64,000 nt of DNA from PMG-095 sp049324695 (GCA_049324695.1 JBMOMJ010000044.1:38548-102547), one strand, 5' to 3'; counted from the first letter of the stretch, positions 8,858 to 17,753 are shown. Numbers and translations are program-made. Notes: generated by a model not told the origin, from the sequence alone.

Positions 8858-9140
8858 TACCTGCCTCGAATCCGAAAGTGCGCCGATCCTTTGTCGGGTG
8901 AAGAGACGGGGTCAACGCAGATAGGTCAGCGCTCGGACAGGCAAAGTCAGCGCTCGCCCTTGCCGCGGGTTCCGGAAATCCTGCGGCGCTCCTCGAAGGG
9001 GCCTAACTGCGCGCTACGCCGTGACGCGGAGCTTCTGCTGTGGGCGGATTTGTGTGACCACCCTCCGTACTTGCCACGTCCTTGACCTCGGCTGTGCGGA
9101 ACAGGTCTTGGAATGAGCGTCGTATCGAATGACAGCCGAC
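8858..9140 (-). promoter_or_regulatory. upstream region of the jetABCD operon with an 11-bp direct repeat
   Basis: No gene is seen here. GTCAGCGCTCG occurs twice (8925-8935 and 8946-8956), 21 bp apart, about two helical turns and on one face of the DNA, some 70-100 bp upstream of jetA. This could be a regulator site for the defence operon. I do not see a convincing -35/-10 pair. Confidence 0.3.
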
Positions 9141-10067
9141 TCACGGAACGGGTGCGAATGCCACGCGAACCTGTTCCCGGAGCCACTTCATGCGCGTGGT
9201 CGTTGCGCGCGCGGCGTGAACGTACAGGTGCAAGCGCAGCGGCGCGAGGTCGAGAGGCATATCGAAGAGCCGCACCTTCGAGGGCAGCAGCGCGGATAGG
9301 CTGCTCCTCGGCGCAGTGAGCAGCCAGGGCGATTCTGGAAGCATGTGCACGGCGGCCAAGAAGGACTCGACCCGTACTGCGACCTCACGGCGTAGCCCTA
9401 GCTCGGCCAACGCGGAGTCGACTCGTGCCGCGCCGCGGCGCGTGGGTGAGATCAAGATGTGCCTCGCGGACAGATAGTCGTCCATCGAAATCTGTTTTCC
9501 ACGAATCCTCTTGCCCAGCGGATGGCCGGAGCCGACGGCGCAAACGAAGGGCTCTTCGAACAAAAACTCCGAATGAATTCCGGACTCGGTGCGCAGCTCC
9601 GGGCCAATCACCATGTCGACGGTGCGCGTTTCGAGCGCCTCGCTGAGATGGCTCGTCTGAAGCTGCAGCAAGGTCAACTCCATCCGTGGCGCACGCTCTG
9701 CCAGTACGGCACCGAGTCGCCCGCCGGAACGTGCGAGCAAGAAGTCGGCGCTAGCCAATGTGAGCGTTCCCGCTGCGTTCCTGGGCTCGAAGTGTCCCTG
9801 CTCGTCACAGATGGCATCGGCGAGCTGCGCCAGCGCGCGCCGCAACTCGGGTGCGAGCCGGCTCGCCTTCTCCGTCAGCACCATGCCGCGAGCCGTGCGC
9901 ACGAGCAGCTCGTCTTCGAAAATCTTCCGAAGCGATGAAAGGGCGTGGCTCGTTGCAGACTGCGTCAGGTGAAGTCGGCGTGCCGCGCGCGTTACATTCG
10001 CCTCTTCCAACAACGCATTCAGCGCGAGCAGGTGGTTCAGGTTCAGCTCTTTCAGGCGATGCGGCAT
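9141..10067 (-). CDS. LysR-family transcriptional regulator
   Basis: A protein of 308 residues from the ATG at 10067. Upstream in-frame starts would add a Cys/His-rich tail not seen in the family. The N-terminal helix-turn-helix is typical (LNHLLALNALLEEANVTRAA, then LHLTQSATSHALSSLRKI, residues 8-45). A LysR substrate-binding domain follows (about 92-300). The sequence resembles the NodD/NahR-like subgroup. It is divergent from the SMP-30-like lipoprotein gene at 10210, the classic layout for control of that neighbour plus autoregulation. The inducer is unknown. Confidence 0.85.
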   Translation of the reverse strand: MPHRLKELNLNHLLALNALLEEANVTRAARRLHLTQSATSHALSSLRKIFEDELLVRTARGMVLTEKASRLAPELRRALAQLADAICDEQGHFEPRNAAGTLTLASADFLLARSGGRLGAVLAERAPRMELTLLQLQTSHLSEALETRTVDMVIGPELRTESGIHSEFLFEEPFVCAVGSGHPLGKRIRGKQISMDDYLSARHILISPTRRGAARVDSALAELGLRREVAVRVESFLAAVHMLPESPWLLTAPRSSLSALLPSKVRLFDMPLDLAPLRLHLYVHAARATTTRMKWLREQVRVAFAPVP

Positions 10068-10209
10068 GGAGAGACAACGATGCCGGTGGGACTCGTCACA
10101 TGCAAGCGGCGCATGTGAACATGCAAAGCAAGCGTTTCCGTGGCTCGCGGGCGTGTGGTGCACTGCGGCTCACCAGACACGACCTCTTCCTCAACCACGA
10201 GGTTTCCGC

Positions 10210-11073
10210 TTGAAGCTCCAAACGCAATTCATTCAGCTCGTCTCATTGCTCGCCATCACGGCCTGCCAGTCCAACTCGAATCTCAGCTCGAACGAGCCAG
10301 CCCAGCCTGCGCCGTTCGAGTACCCAGAAAGCGCCCGTTGGGACGATGCCCGACAGCGTTACTACGTCAGCAGTATCGGAGGCGATCCCATGGCGCCGGA
10401 CGGCATCGGCTGGATTTCGGTGTTGGATGCCACAGGGCAGAGCATCCAGGCTCGCTGGGTGGAAGGACTCGACGCTCCGAAGGGCATGGTCCTCGTCGGC
10501 AACAAGCTCTACGTTACGGACGTTACCAACCTCGTGGAGATCGATGTCGAGCGCGGCAGCATCGAGCGTCGCATTCCGGTCGATGGCGCCGTCTTTCTCA
10601 ACGACGCGGCCTTCGCGCACGACGCCGTGTGGCTGACCGATACCTTCGCGGGGGCCGTCATCCGCGTCCCACTCGACGGCGCACCGGAAGTGTTCGTTCG
10701 CGATGAACGCCTATTCGGAGCCAATGGTTTGGTCGTCGAGGACGAACGCATCGTCCTAGTCACGATTGGCGATCTCGAAGACGTGACCGTGCTCGGCGGC
10801 GTATTCACTATCGACCTGACCAGCAAGGCCATCGCCGGTTTGGGCTCCGGCAGTGGCAAGTTCGATGGCATCGAGCCCCGAAGCGACGGTTATCTACTGA
10901 CGGACTTTCGTGGACAGCTGCTTCGAAGCGACCGAGACGGCGAGCTGCAGCTGCTCGTGAACCTCGCAGACGAAGGACTATCGAGCGCCGCGGATCTCGG
11001 CGTGACCCCGAGCGGAGGCGTCCTCGTCCCCGACCTGTTCGGTAGCAAGGTCTGGCTGGGGCAGGTCGACTGA
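10210..11073 (+). CDS. SMP-30/gluconolactonase-like beta-propeller lipoprotein
   Basis: A protein of 287 residues starting at TTG 10210, chosen because it begins directly at a lipoprotein signal (SLLAITAC, Cys about residue 20) and AGG lies just upstream. Longer in-frame starts would put about 48 unrelated residues ahead of the signal. The mature protein is a six-bladed propeller of the SMP-30/NHL type (blades around WDDARQRYYVS, KGMVLVGNKLYVTD, LNDAAFAHDAVWLTDT, GANGLVV, FDGIEPRSDGYLLTD). Likely a surface lactonase-like or ligand-binding protein. It probably responds to the divergent LysR regulator. Confidence 0.75.
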   Translation: MKLQTQFIQLVSLLAITACQSNSNLSSNEPAQPAPFEYPESARWDDARQRYYVSSIGGDPMAPDGIGWISVLDATGQSIQARWVEGLDAPKGMVLVGNKLYVTDVTNLVEIDVERGSIERRIPVDGAVFLNDAAFAHDAVWLTDTFAGAVIRVPLDGAPEVFVRDERLFGANGLVVEDERIVLVTIGDLEDVTVLGGVFTIDLTSKAIAGLGSGSGKFDGIEPRSDGYLLTDFRGQLLRSDRDGELQLLVNLADEGLSSAADLGVTPSGGVLVPDLFGSKVWLGQVD

Positions 11074-11091
11074 CCAAGGCTGGTTGGGTCG

Positions 11092-11154
11092 CAGAATACT
11101 GGGGAGAAACAGCCGGTTGACGATGCGTCGCTAGCCGGCTGTTTCGCTTTGTGG
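11092..11154 (+). terminator. terminator-like hairpin, copy 1 of a dispersed repeat
   Basis: GAAACAGCCGG (11106-11116) pairs with CCGGCTGTTTC (11135-11145). An inner GACG/CGTC pair (11119-11122 with 11126-11129) nearly closes the loop, and CGCTTTG follows. It sits just after the lipoprotein stop and would terminate it. The stretch from CAGAATACTGG onward recurs with a few changes at 11883-11941. Confidence 0.6.
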
Positions 11155-11207
11155 CCGTCTTGTCTGGCGCGGCCGTACGTCACGCCGAATGGCACTCTGC
11201 GGACGTC

Positions 11208-11777
11208 TTACTCTTGGTCTAGCGTGATGCCTCGGTAGAGCGCGTCGACCGAAAGCACCAGGCCGAGCTCTTCCAGCGTGACGTTTTCCCCGGCCCTACA
11301 CTCGCGAGCTCTCCAGGCGTTGTCCGCGCGCTCGACGATAGTGACTTGGGGACGACGATGCGAGACGAAGAGCGCAGCCTTGAGGCTCGGGAGCTGCTTG
11401 TAGTGGCTGAGCTTCTCACCGCGATCATAGTCTTCGGTGGACTTGCTGGTGACCTCGACCAAAAGTGTGGGGTTGATGATGGCATTGCGGTCGATGGGAG
11501 ATGCGAGGCGCTCACCGCACACGACCGTGACGTCCGGGAAAGTCGAGAGCCCGGTCGCTTCGATACGCACTTTGAGGTCGGAAGACGAAACGCGACAGCG
11601 ATCGCCGAGCGCGCTCACGAGCAGGTGCGTCGCCGAGGCGCATAAATCGGCGTGCGCGGGAGTGCCGCCGGCCATGGCATAAATCTCGCCATCACAGTAC
11701 TCGAGCTTGACAGGGCTGATTTCAAGCGCGGAAAGGTACTGATCGTAGCTGTAGTGCAGACGGCGTGCAGTCGTCAC
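11208..11777 (-). CDS. Uma2-family (DUF820) PD-(D/E)XK endonuclease-like protein
   Basis: A protein of 189 residues from the GTG at 11777; the longer frame to 11846 would run into the tRNA-like sequence. Family motifs are present: LEYCDGEIYAMAGGTPAHA near the start, the FPDVTVVCG strand, TLLVEVTSKST with the catalytic Glu, and the Arg/Lys...Tyr of DRGEKLSHYKQL. The fold is a restriction-endonuclease-like PD-(D/E)XK core. Uma2 proteins are common in cyanobacteria and myxobacteria and are often linked to mobile DNA, but their role is unclear. Here the gene is framed by two copies of one repeat, suggesting transfer as a small unit. Confidence 0.85.
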   Translation of the reverse strand: MTTARRLHYSYDQYLSALEISPVKLEYCDGEIYAMAGGTPAHADLCASATHLLVSALGDRCRVSSSDLKVRIEATGLSTFPDVTVVCGERLASPIDRNAIINPTLLVEVTSKSTEDYDRGEKLSHYKQLPSLKAALFVSHRRPQVTIVERADNAWRARECRAGENVTLEELGLVLSVDALYRGITLDQE

Positions 11778-11799
11778 GGTTTCATCGTAGCACGGCGTC

Positions 11800-11884
11800 G
11801 CGGGCAGGTAGGTACCGGTCGAAACGCGCCGTAACCACCTTGCCAAGGTGGACGTCGAGGGTTCAAATCCCTTCTCCCGCTCCA
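11800..11884 (+). pseudogene. tRNA-Gly(GCC) with intact 3' half and degenerate 5' half
   Basis: The 3' half is perfect. It has an anticodon stem CCACC/GGTGG (11835-11839, 11847-11851) around TTGCCAA with anticodon GCC (11842-11844), T arm GAGGG-TTCAAAT-CCCTT, acceptor strand CTCCCGC, T, and encoded CCA (11882-11884). The 5' side begins GCGGG at 11800 and pairs at only five of seven acceptor positions. The D-arm region is about 28 nt with no recognisable D stem. It is therefore probably not a working tRNA; a rearranged tRNA gene or an attachment-site copy is more likely. Confidence 0.55.
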
Positions 11885-11941
11885 GAATACTGGAGAGAAA
11901 CAGCCGGTTGGCGATACGTGGCTAGACGGTTTCGTTTTGGA
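11883..11941 (+). repeat. copy 2 of the terminator-like repeat, directly after the tRNA-Gly CCA
   Basis: CAGAATACTGGAGAGAAACAG and the following bases match 11092-11154 with a few substitutions and a 4-bp deletion in the second hairpin arm, so the stem is weaker here. The block between the two copies holds the Uma2 gene and the tRNA-like sequence. Confidence 0.6.
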
Positions 11942-12362
11942 GCACCACTGGCCTTGGGCGGAGCACCAACCTGGAGCACCAGTCCGTGCGACTAGAGGGT
12001 GCGCGCCAGGATCCAGCTGACCTGGTTGGTATGCAGAACAGCGCGACTCGGTACAGCGCTCACAACCTTTCGTTCGTAGATGCGTGGCGATGGCATGCAC
12101 GAACACGCGCGTAGACGACGACGCGCAGGTGTCCGAGACGACGAGCTTTCAAGCCTGAGTCGGGCAAGTGGCGCACGCGGATGGCGACATCGACCTGCTC
12201 TTGGTGCATGTTTGATGTTTCTATTGGGGTGGAATTGTGTGCTCTTAGAATTCCGAGCCCGGCTGCGCGATCGTAGGTCGTGGCCAGCGGCACAAGGCAT
12301 TTTTCAGTGCTGAGCCACTTTCGAAGCGACGCGGACACACAGCTCGAGAGGTAAACCACCCG
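11942..12362. other. gene-free stretch with three GGAGCACCA direct repeats
   Basis: GGAGCACCA occurs at 11939-11947, 11960-11968 and 11973-11981. The rest up to the esterase start at 12363 shows no convincing coding frame or RNA. It should hold the esterase promoter, but none can be picked out by eye. Confidence 0.3.
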
Positions 12363-13757
12363 ATGTCCACTGGCCTTCGATTCACCTTCGCCGCGCCCGC
12401 GATTGCTTCTCTCGTTGCTATCTTGTTCGCGCCATCGCTAGCGCAGGCGCAGGCGTGCACTGCGGGATGGAAGTGTGGCGTTGCGTACGGTGGCAGTACG
12501 GTGATGGATCTGTACGTGCCGACGAACGTCGATGCTTCGCCCGGGGTCGTGGTGTCGCTGCACTACTGCAGCGGGAACTCGTCGAACGCGCGCGGGTGGT
12601 TTCAATCTTCGGCTGACAAGTACGGGTTCGTCATCATCGCGCCGAGCGCGGGCGGCAATTGCTTCGACGCGAAGCCCGAGCGCAGCGGCGAGCGCGACGC
12701 GATCACGAAGATGGTTCAATACGTGATCACGCAGAACAAGGCAGATCCGAAGCGGGTGTTCGCTGCGGGAGCTTCTTCGGGCGCTTGCATGACGAACGCG
12801 CTGCTCGCGGCGTATCCGGATGTTTTTGCTGCTGGGTCCGTGCTGGCGGGTGTCCCTGCCGGAGCTTGGACGGGAGGAAACGCGTACGGTTGGACGACTC
12901 CTGCAGGGCGCAGCGCTCAAGAATGGGGCGACATCGTGCGCAAGGCGCATCAAGGTTTCACCGGCGCGAGGCCGCGTGTTCAGCTCTGGCACGGAACCAG
13001 CGACACTACGCTCACGTACTCGACGAACTATCCCGCTGAGGTTCTGCAGTGGACCAACGTGTTGGGTGTGAGCGACGCGAACGCCACGAAGTCGGAGTTC
13101 AAGACGACGCAGGACACATGGGCGCGCACTTCCTACAAGGATGGATCGGGAACGCTGGTCTTGGAGACGAACGTTGCGCAGAACGCGCCTCATGATTTGA
13201 GCGGCCGCGGTTTGTGGGCCGACGTGGTTCGCTTCTTTGGTCTCGACAATGATTCTCCGACGGGTGGGGGTGGTACGGGCGGCGCGGGCGGCACCGGGGC
13301 TGGTGGCAAGGCGAGCGGTGGTGCGGCAAACGGCGGCAGCGCCGGAAAAGGGGGCTCGAGCAGCGGCGGCACCAGCTCGGGCAGTGGCGGGACGGCGAGC
13401 GGTAATGGTGGCTCGCAAAGCGGCGGCGCATCGAGCGGTGGTGCAGTTGGTAGTGGGGGTGCGGCGAGCGGAGGCGCGGTCGGAAGCGGCGGATCGGCGA
13501 GTGGTGGTGCTGCGAACGGTGCGGGTGGAAGCTCGTCAGGAGGTAGTCCGACGAGCGGCGGTGCGAGCACGGTCGCCGGTGCACCCAACGGTAACGGTGG
13601 TTCAGTGACGGGCGGTTCTGGGGGCACTCCCTCGGATGGGGATGGTTGCGGCTGCCGCATCGTAGGCCATAGCGATGAGCGCGCGCTTGGCGCGTTAATA
13701 GGGTTGAGCGCGGCGTTTGGCGCGCTTCTTCGGCGCCGGCGACGCTTCGTGCGCTGA
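12363..13757 (+). CDS. secreted PHB-depolymerase/feruloyl-esterase-like hydrolase with Gly/Ser linker and MYXO-CTERM-like tail
   Basis: A protein of 464 residues. A signal peptide covers 1-31 (ending SLAQAQA). The alpha/beta-hydrolase domain, LpqC/PHB depolymerase type, runs about 35-300, with an early Cys pair (CTAGWKCG), the nucleophile elbow AAGASSGACM (GxSxG) and a late LWHGTSDTTL segment carrying the acidic residue region. About 125 residues of Gly/Ser/Ala repeats follow. The end, GCGCRIVG plus a hydrophobic helix plus RRRRR, is a MYXO-CTERM-type sorting tail that would retain the enzyme at the surface. Likely substrates are polyester or aryl esters. It appears to be a single-gene unit. 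Confidence 0.88.
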   Translation: MSTGLRFTFAAPAIASLVAILFAPSLAQAQACTAGWKCGVAYGGSTVMDLYVPTNVDASPGVVVSLHYCSGNSSNARGWFQSSADKYGFVIIAPSAGGNCFDAKPERSGERDAITKMVQYVITQNKADPKRVFAAGASSGACMTNALLAAYPDVFAAGSVLAGVPAGAWTGGNAYGWTTPAGRSAQEWGDIVRKAHQGFTGARPRVQLWHGTSDTTLTYSTNYPAEVLQWTNVLGVSDANATKSEFKTTQDTWARTSYKDGSGTLVLETNVAQNAPHDLSGRGLWADVVRFFGLDNDSPTGGGGTGGAGGTGAGGKASGGAANGGSAGKGGSSSGGTSSGSGGTASGNGGSQSGGASSGGAVGSGGAASGGAVGSGGSASGGAANGAGGSSSGGSPTSGGASTVAGAPNGNGGSVTGGSGGTPSDGDGCGCRIVGHSDERALGALIGLSAAFGALLRRRRRFVR

Positions 13758-14026
13758 ACACTCGCGCGGGTGCAATTGCGCGCTCGTGCCGCTGCAAGCG
13801 ACAATTTCGTGCGCATCCTCGTCCTGAAAGCCGCTGCGGGCTCCCGGTTTTCAATGACATTGTGCCGCGAATAGAACTGCTTTCCTTGCGAACGAAACTG
13901 GCATAGCGTCCAAGCCAACACGGTTGCGAGCAATCGAAGGGCGCTCGCTCGTGACCGCAAGGGACGCTAGGACTGCGTTCGGCCGATTGCTGGGCCGGGC
14001 GCGGAAGCAAGGAGCACGTGCGAGAC

Positions 14027-14935
14027 ATGACCTCGACCCACCGCATTTCAGAGATTTTCGATGCCAATTCGTGGCGAGTAGTCGAAGGGTTCACATTCGA
14101 GGACATCACCTATCATCGGGCCAAGGGCGTGGGAGCCGTGCGCATTGCCTTCAATCGACCGGAAGTGCGCAACGCATTTCGTCCGCAGACCGTCGACGAG
14201 CTCTACACGGCGCTCGAACACGCACGCGTCACGAGCGACGTCGGAGCCGTGCTCATCACGGGCAACGGTCCATCACCGAAGGATGGTGGCTGGGCGTTCT
14301 GCTCCGGCGGCGACCAACGCATTCGCGGTAAAGATGGTTACAAATACGAAGGTGCGCCTGGTCAAGCCGACCCTGCGCGCCTCGGTCGCTTGCACATTCT
14401 GGAGGTGCAGCGGCTGATTCGCTTTATGCCCAAGGTGGTGATCGCGGTGGTGCCGGGCTGGGCGGTAGGCGGCGGTCACAGCTTGCACGTCGTGTGCGAT
14501 CTCACCATTGCGAGCCGTGAGCACGCGATTTTCAAACAGACCGATCCGGACGTGGCGAGCTTCGACAGCGGCTACGGGTCTGCGCTTCTGGCTCGACAAA
14601 TTGGACAGAAGCGCGCGCGCGAAATCTTCTTTTTGGGTGACAACTACACCGCCCAGCAAGCCTTCGACATGGGCATGGTGAACGCGGTCGTAGCGCATGC
14701 TGAGCTCGAGCAAACGGCGCTCGAGTGGTGCCGCAAGATCAACGGCAAGAGCCCGACGGCCATGCGCATGCTCAAGTACGGTTTCAATCTGCCGGACGAG
14801 GGTTTGGTGGGGCAGCAGCTGTTCGCCGGCGAAGCAACGCGGCTCGCCTACGGCACCGAGGAGGCGCAAGAAGGTCGTGACGCATTTTTGGAGAAGCGTC
14901 CGCCCCACTACAGCAAATTCCCCTGGCACTACTAA
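14027..14935 (+). CDS. menB: 1,4-dihydroxy-2-naphthoyl-CoA synthase
   Basis: About 302 residues. It converts o-succinylbenzoyl-CoA to 1,4-dihydroxy-2-naphthoyl-CoA in menaquinone synthesis. Crotonase-fold motifs specific to MenB are clear: ITYHRAKGVGAVRIAFNRPE and RNAFRPQTVDEL, the oxyanion segment CSGGDQRIRGKDGY, VVPGWAVGGGHSLHVVCDL and FDSGYGSALLARQIGQKRAREI. AAGGAG at 14009-14014 precedes both the GTG at 14018 and the ATG at 14027; I chose the ATG for spacing. No other men genes are in the window. The sensor kinase starts 14 bp downstream. Confidence 0.95.
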   Translation: MTSTHRISEIFDANSWRVVEGFTFEDITYHRAKGVGAVRIAFNRPEVRNAFRPQTVDELYTALEHARVTSDVGAVLITGNGPSPKDGGWAFCSGGDQRIRGKDGYKYEGAPGQADPARLGRLHILEVQRLIRFMPKVVIAVVPGWAVGGGHSLHVVCDLTIASREHAIFKQTDPDVASFDSGYGSALLARQIGQKRAREIFFLGDNYTAQQAFDMGMVNAVVAHAELEQTALEWCRKINGKSPTAMRMLKYGFNLPDEGLVGQQLFAGEATRLAYGTEEAQEGRDAFLEKRPPHYSKFPWHY

Positions 14936-14949
14936 AACGCGAGGCAACG

Positions 14950-16620
14950 ATGTTCGGGCGCTTCCAGCAACCCGAGGCCGTGTTGAGGGCACTCATCGAG
15001 AGCCCTCAGCACATGGTCATTTTCGCGCTCGACACGGAGTATCGCTACCTCGCGTACAATCAAAATCACGCCCGGACCATGAAGCAAATCTGGGGCGTCG
15101 AGATTGCCGTGGGCAAGAGCATGCTCGAGCTGATTGGACGCGACGATGATCGCACCAAAGCGCGAGAGAATTTCGATCGCGCCCTGAGCGGCGAAAGCTT
15201 CACGCTGATCGAGGAATACGGCGATGCTCGTATGGATCGTCGATTTTACGAGGACGTGTACAGCCCCGTGCGTAACGACACTGGGCAAATCATCGGCCTC
15301 GCCGTCTATCTGACCGATATTACGGAGCACCGACGCGCGCAGCTGGAGCTCGAGAGTTATCGCAACCGCCTGGAGGAGCTCGTCGCGCAACGCACCTCCG
15401 AGCTCGAGGTTGCGCACCTACAGCTTCTGCACGCGCAGAAGCTCGAAAGCCTAGGAGTCCTGGCGGGCGGCATCGCACACGACTTCAACAACTTGCTGGC
15501 CGTGGTGTTGGCGCGTGCGGAGTTGTGTGCGCGTGAGCTCGGCGACGACACCTCTTTGCAAACGCATTTGGCCATCGTGCGGGAGACGGCACTCGAAGCT
15601 CGCATGTTGACCAAGCAGCTGCTCGGCTACGCTGGCAAGGGCAAGTTCTCGGTCGAGGTGTTGGATCTCAATGATGTCGTACGCGGCACGAGTCAGTTGC
15701 TGCGTGCCTCGGTCAGCAAAGACATTCGTTTGGAGTACGTGTTCGAGCAACAGCCGCTGGCCGTTCAGGGTGATGCCACTCAGCTGCGACAGGTGATCCT
15801 CAACTTGGTGACCAACGCTGCGGAGGCGATCGGCTCGAGTGTGGGCTTGATTCGCTTGCGTACGGGGATCGAGGAAGTGACTACCACGGCGTTGCTCGAA
15901 GCGAGTGTGCCCGGAGATCTGTCGGGTGGCTCGTACGCATTTCTCGAGGTGGAGGACAGCGGGCCCGGAATCAGCGAAGAGGCGAGAAGCAAGCTGTTCG
16001 ACCCGTTCTTCACGACCAAGTTCGCGGGACGGGGCTTGGGGCTGGCCGCGGTGCTCGGTATCGTGAAAGGGCACCATGGCGCCATCCTGCTCGACACGCA
16101 TCCGGCGCAGGGCACGCGCTTTCGCATCCTGTTGCCGCCCGCTGACGCTGCTCTAATCCGCGAGTCGCCCGCCCAAGAGAGCCGCGTCGTCCCGTCGTTG
16201 GCCAATGCGACCGCTCTGGTCGTGGACGACGAAGGCGCGGTGCGCGCCGCTACCAGCGACATGTTGAGGAGCGTCGGCTACAGCGTGATCGAAGCCGATG
16301 GCGGGCTCGCGGCGGTGCAACTCTTTCGCGAGCACCAATACAGCATTCAAGTCGTGTTGCTCGATCTGGCGATGCCAGACATGAATGGCGAACAGACACT
16401 CCGCGAGCTCAGAAAAATTCGCCAGGATGTGCCGGTGATCCTGCTGACGGCATATGCGGAGGACGAATTTCGCATGCGCTTCGTGCAAGGCGATTTGGCG
16501 GGCGTAGTGGCCAAACCGTTTTCACGTGAGGAGCTCATCGAAGCTCTGCGACAAGTCGCGGCCAAAACCGCTACGATGCCTCGACAGGGAGCGGTCGGAG
16601 GTTCCGACCGCCCCGTTTGA
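14950..16620 (+). CDS. PAS-containing hybrid sensor histidine kinase with C-terminal receiver domain
   Basis: A protein of 556 residues without membrane segments, so cytoplasmic. Domain order: PAS (about 10-128), a short coiled coil, HisKA with LAGGIAHDFNNLL (His177), HATPase with the N-box NLVTNA (285-290), DSGPG (336-340) and GLGLAAV (362-367), then a receiver domain (about 420-545) with acidic pair Asp426/Asp427, phospho-acceptor Asp472 in LLDLAMPDMNG and Lys522. His-Asp relay output is likely passed to an unlinked protein. The gene follows menB closely and ends in a hairpin. The ligand sensed by the PAS domain is unknown. Confidence 0.93.
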   Translation: MFGRFQQPEAVLRALIESPQHMVIFALDTEYRYLAYNQNHARTMKQIWGVEIAVGKSMLELIGRDDDRTKARENFDRALSGESFTLIEEYGDARMDRRFYEDVYSPVRNDTGQIIGLAVYLTDITEHRRAQLELESYRNRLEELVAQRTSELEVAHLQLLHAQKLESLGVLAGGIAHDFNNLLAVVLARAELCARELGDDTSLQTHLAIVRETALEARMLTKQLLGYAGKGKFSVEVLDLNDVVRGTSQLLRASVSKDIRLEYVFEQQPLAVQGDATQLRQVILNLVTNAAEAIGSSVGLIRLRTGIEEVTTTALLEASVPGDLSGGSYAFLEVEDSGPGISEEARSKLFDPFFTTKFAGRGLGLAAVLGIVKGHHGAILLDTHPAQGTRFRILLPPADAALIRESPAQESRVVPSLANATALVVDDEGAVRAATSDMLRSVGYSVIEADGGLAAVQLFREHQYSIQVVLLDLAMPDMNGEQTLRELRKIRQDVPVILLTAYAEDEFRMRFVQGDLAGVVAKPFSREELIEALRQVAAKTATMPRQGAVGGSDRPV

Positions 16621-16631
16621 GCTTTTGGCGG
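16588..16631 (+). terminator. intrinsic terminator overlapping the kinase stop region
   Basis: GCGGTCGGA (16591-16599) pairs perfectly with TCCGACCGC (16603-16611) around a 3-nt loop. Flanking GGG/CCC extend the stem with one bulge, and GTTTGAGCTTTT follows. The hairpin lies inside the last codons of the kinase gene. Confidence 0.65.
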
Positions 16632-16638
16632 CGCGCGC

Positions 16639-17619
16639 TCAGGGCAATCTCAAGCCCGGCGTCCATACGCTGCGCGACAGCAACGCCGGCGCAGGTGTTC
16701 CCGGTTGGAAACCGAGTGTGCGGCTGAACGCGGAGCTCATGACATAGAGCTGATGACGATCAGCGCGCGTGGCACCGAACACGACGCTGGAAGGCGCGTC
16801 CAACGGGCTGCCCTGTGCCAGCAAACTCACGCTGCGTGACGGACTGACGGAAACGAGTGCGTCCTGGGCGTTCACCGCCACGAACAGCCCGCCCGAGCGG
16901 TCGAACGCGATGCCGTCCGCACCACGCAGGAGAGGGCTCTGCACGAAGACGGTGGGCGAAGTGTTGTGCGCGCACATGCCCATTCGCAAAATCGTCCCCT
17001 GATCGGTGTTCGACAGGTAGAGAAAGTGCTGGTATCTGTCGAATGCGATCCCGTTCACGCCCACGGGTCGAAATACCAACGCCGGATCGCTGGGATTTCC
17101 AGCGAACAGCGGGCTTTCCGCAAAAATCTCCACGTTGCCAGCTGGATCGATTCTCCATACACGACCAAGCACTGGATCGGTGACGTAGAGGTCGCCGCGC
17201 TCGTCGAAAGCTAGGTCGTTCGGGCCGCCGCTCGCGTCGAGCTCAGCGAACACCTCGATAGATCCCACGCTACACGCGCGCCACACGAAAGCACCTGCCA
17301 CCTCTGAAAGGCTGGTGCTCGCGTTGTAAACGCAGCCATCCGGTCCAACTTTGACGCCCAGCGCGAAGATGGGCAGCGGCAGTGTCGCAAACTCCGAAAC
17401 CTCGCCACTCGGTGCGCGGCGTCGGATGCTATTCCCTACCGAGAAATACAGGTTTCCAGCGTCGTCGGTAGTAACAGATTCCGGAATGTCTTGCCCGCTC
17501 ACGAACGGCGTAACGACTTCGAAGCCAGAGCCGGGTGTGGCTTGTGCGCGCGCATCGAGCGAAAACGACGCCAGCGCCAATGCATACAAAAGTACGAGCT
17601 TCCCACGGAGCTTTCCCAT
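16639..17619 (-). CDS. secreted SMP-30/NHL-type beta-propeller protein
   Basis: A protein of 326 residues from the ATG at 17619, preceded by AGAGGGAAG; an upstream in-frame start lacks this and would bury the signal peptide. The signal peptide is residues 1-25 (KLVLLYALALASFSLDARA). The mature part is a repeated propeller with motifs such as PESVTTDDAGNLYFSV, PNDLAFDERGDLYVTD, VNGIAFDRYQHFLYLSNT and ADGIAFDRSGGLFVAVN. It resembles SMP-30/gluconolaconase-like proteins, but the catalytic metal ligands are not certain by eye. It is convergent with the kinase gene. Role unknown. Confidence 0.7.
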   Translation of the reverse strand: MGKLRGKLVLLYALALASFSLDARAQATPGSGFEVVTPFVSGQDIPESVTTDDAGNLYFSVGNSIRRRAPSGEVSEFATLPLPIFALGVKVGPDGCVYNASTSLSEVAGAFVWRACSVGSIEVFAELDASGGPNDLAFDERGDLYVTDPVLGRVWRIDPAGNVEIFAESPLFAGNPSDPALVFRPVGVNGIAFDRYQHFLYLSNTDQGTILRMGMCAHNTSPTVFVQSPLLRGADGIAFDRSGGLFVAVNAQDALVSVSPSRSVSLLAQGSPLDAPSSVVFGATRADRHQLYVMSSAFSRTLGFQPGTPAPALLSRSVWTPGLRLP

Positions 17620-17753
17620 TGCTTCCCTCTTTGGTTTGGCCGCACACCAATGCGGCCCAGCTTGCACGCTAGCGGGATCGTCGCTGCTTGTCACGAGTAA
17701 GTGTGTGTGCGCATTCGGTGGCTTTCACGCACTCTCGTGGCATTCTGGGCGGC

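Noticed and set aside
11774..12106. A minus-strand frame with a WSGRRDLNPRRPPWQGG segment
   Set aside because: This is the antisense of the tRNA-Gly sequence, a well-known false protein; no real gene.
13099..14109. Long minus-strand frames opposite the esterase stalk (His/Pro/Arg-rich)
   Set aside because: They mirror the Gly/Ser repeat codons of the real gene, have no ribosome site and cross several gene boundaries.
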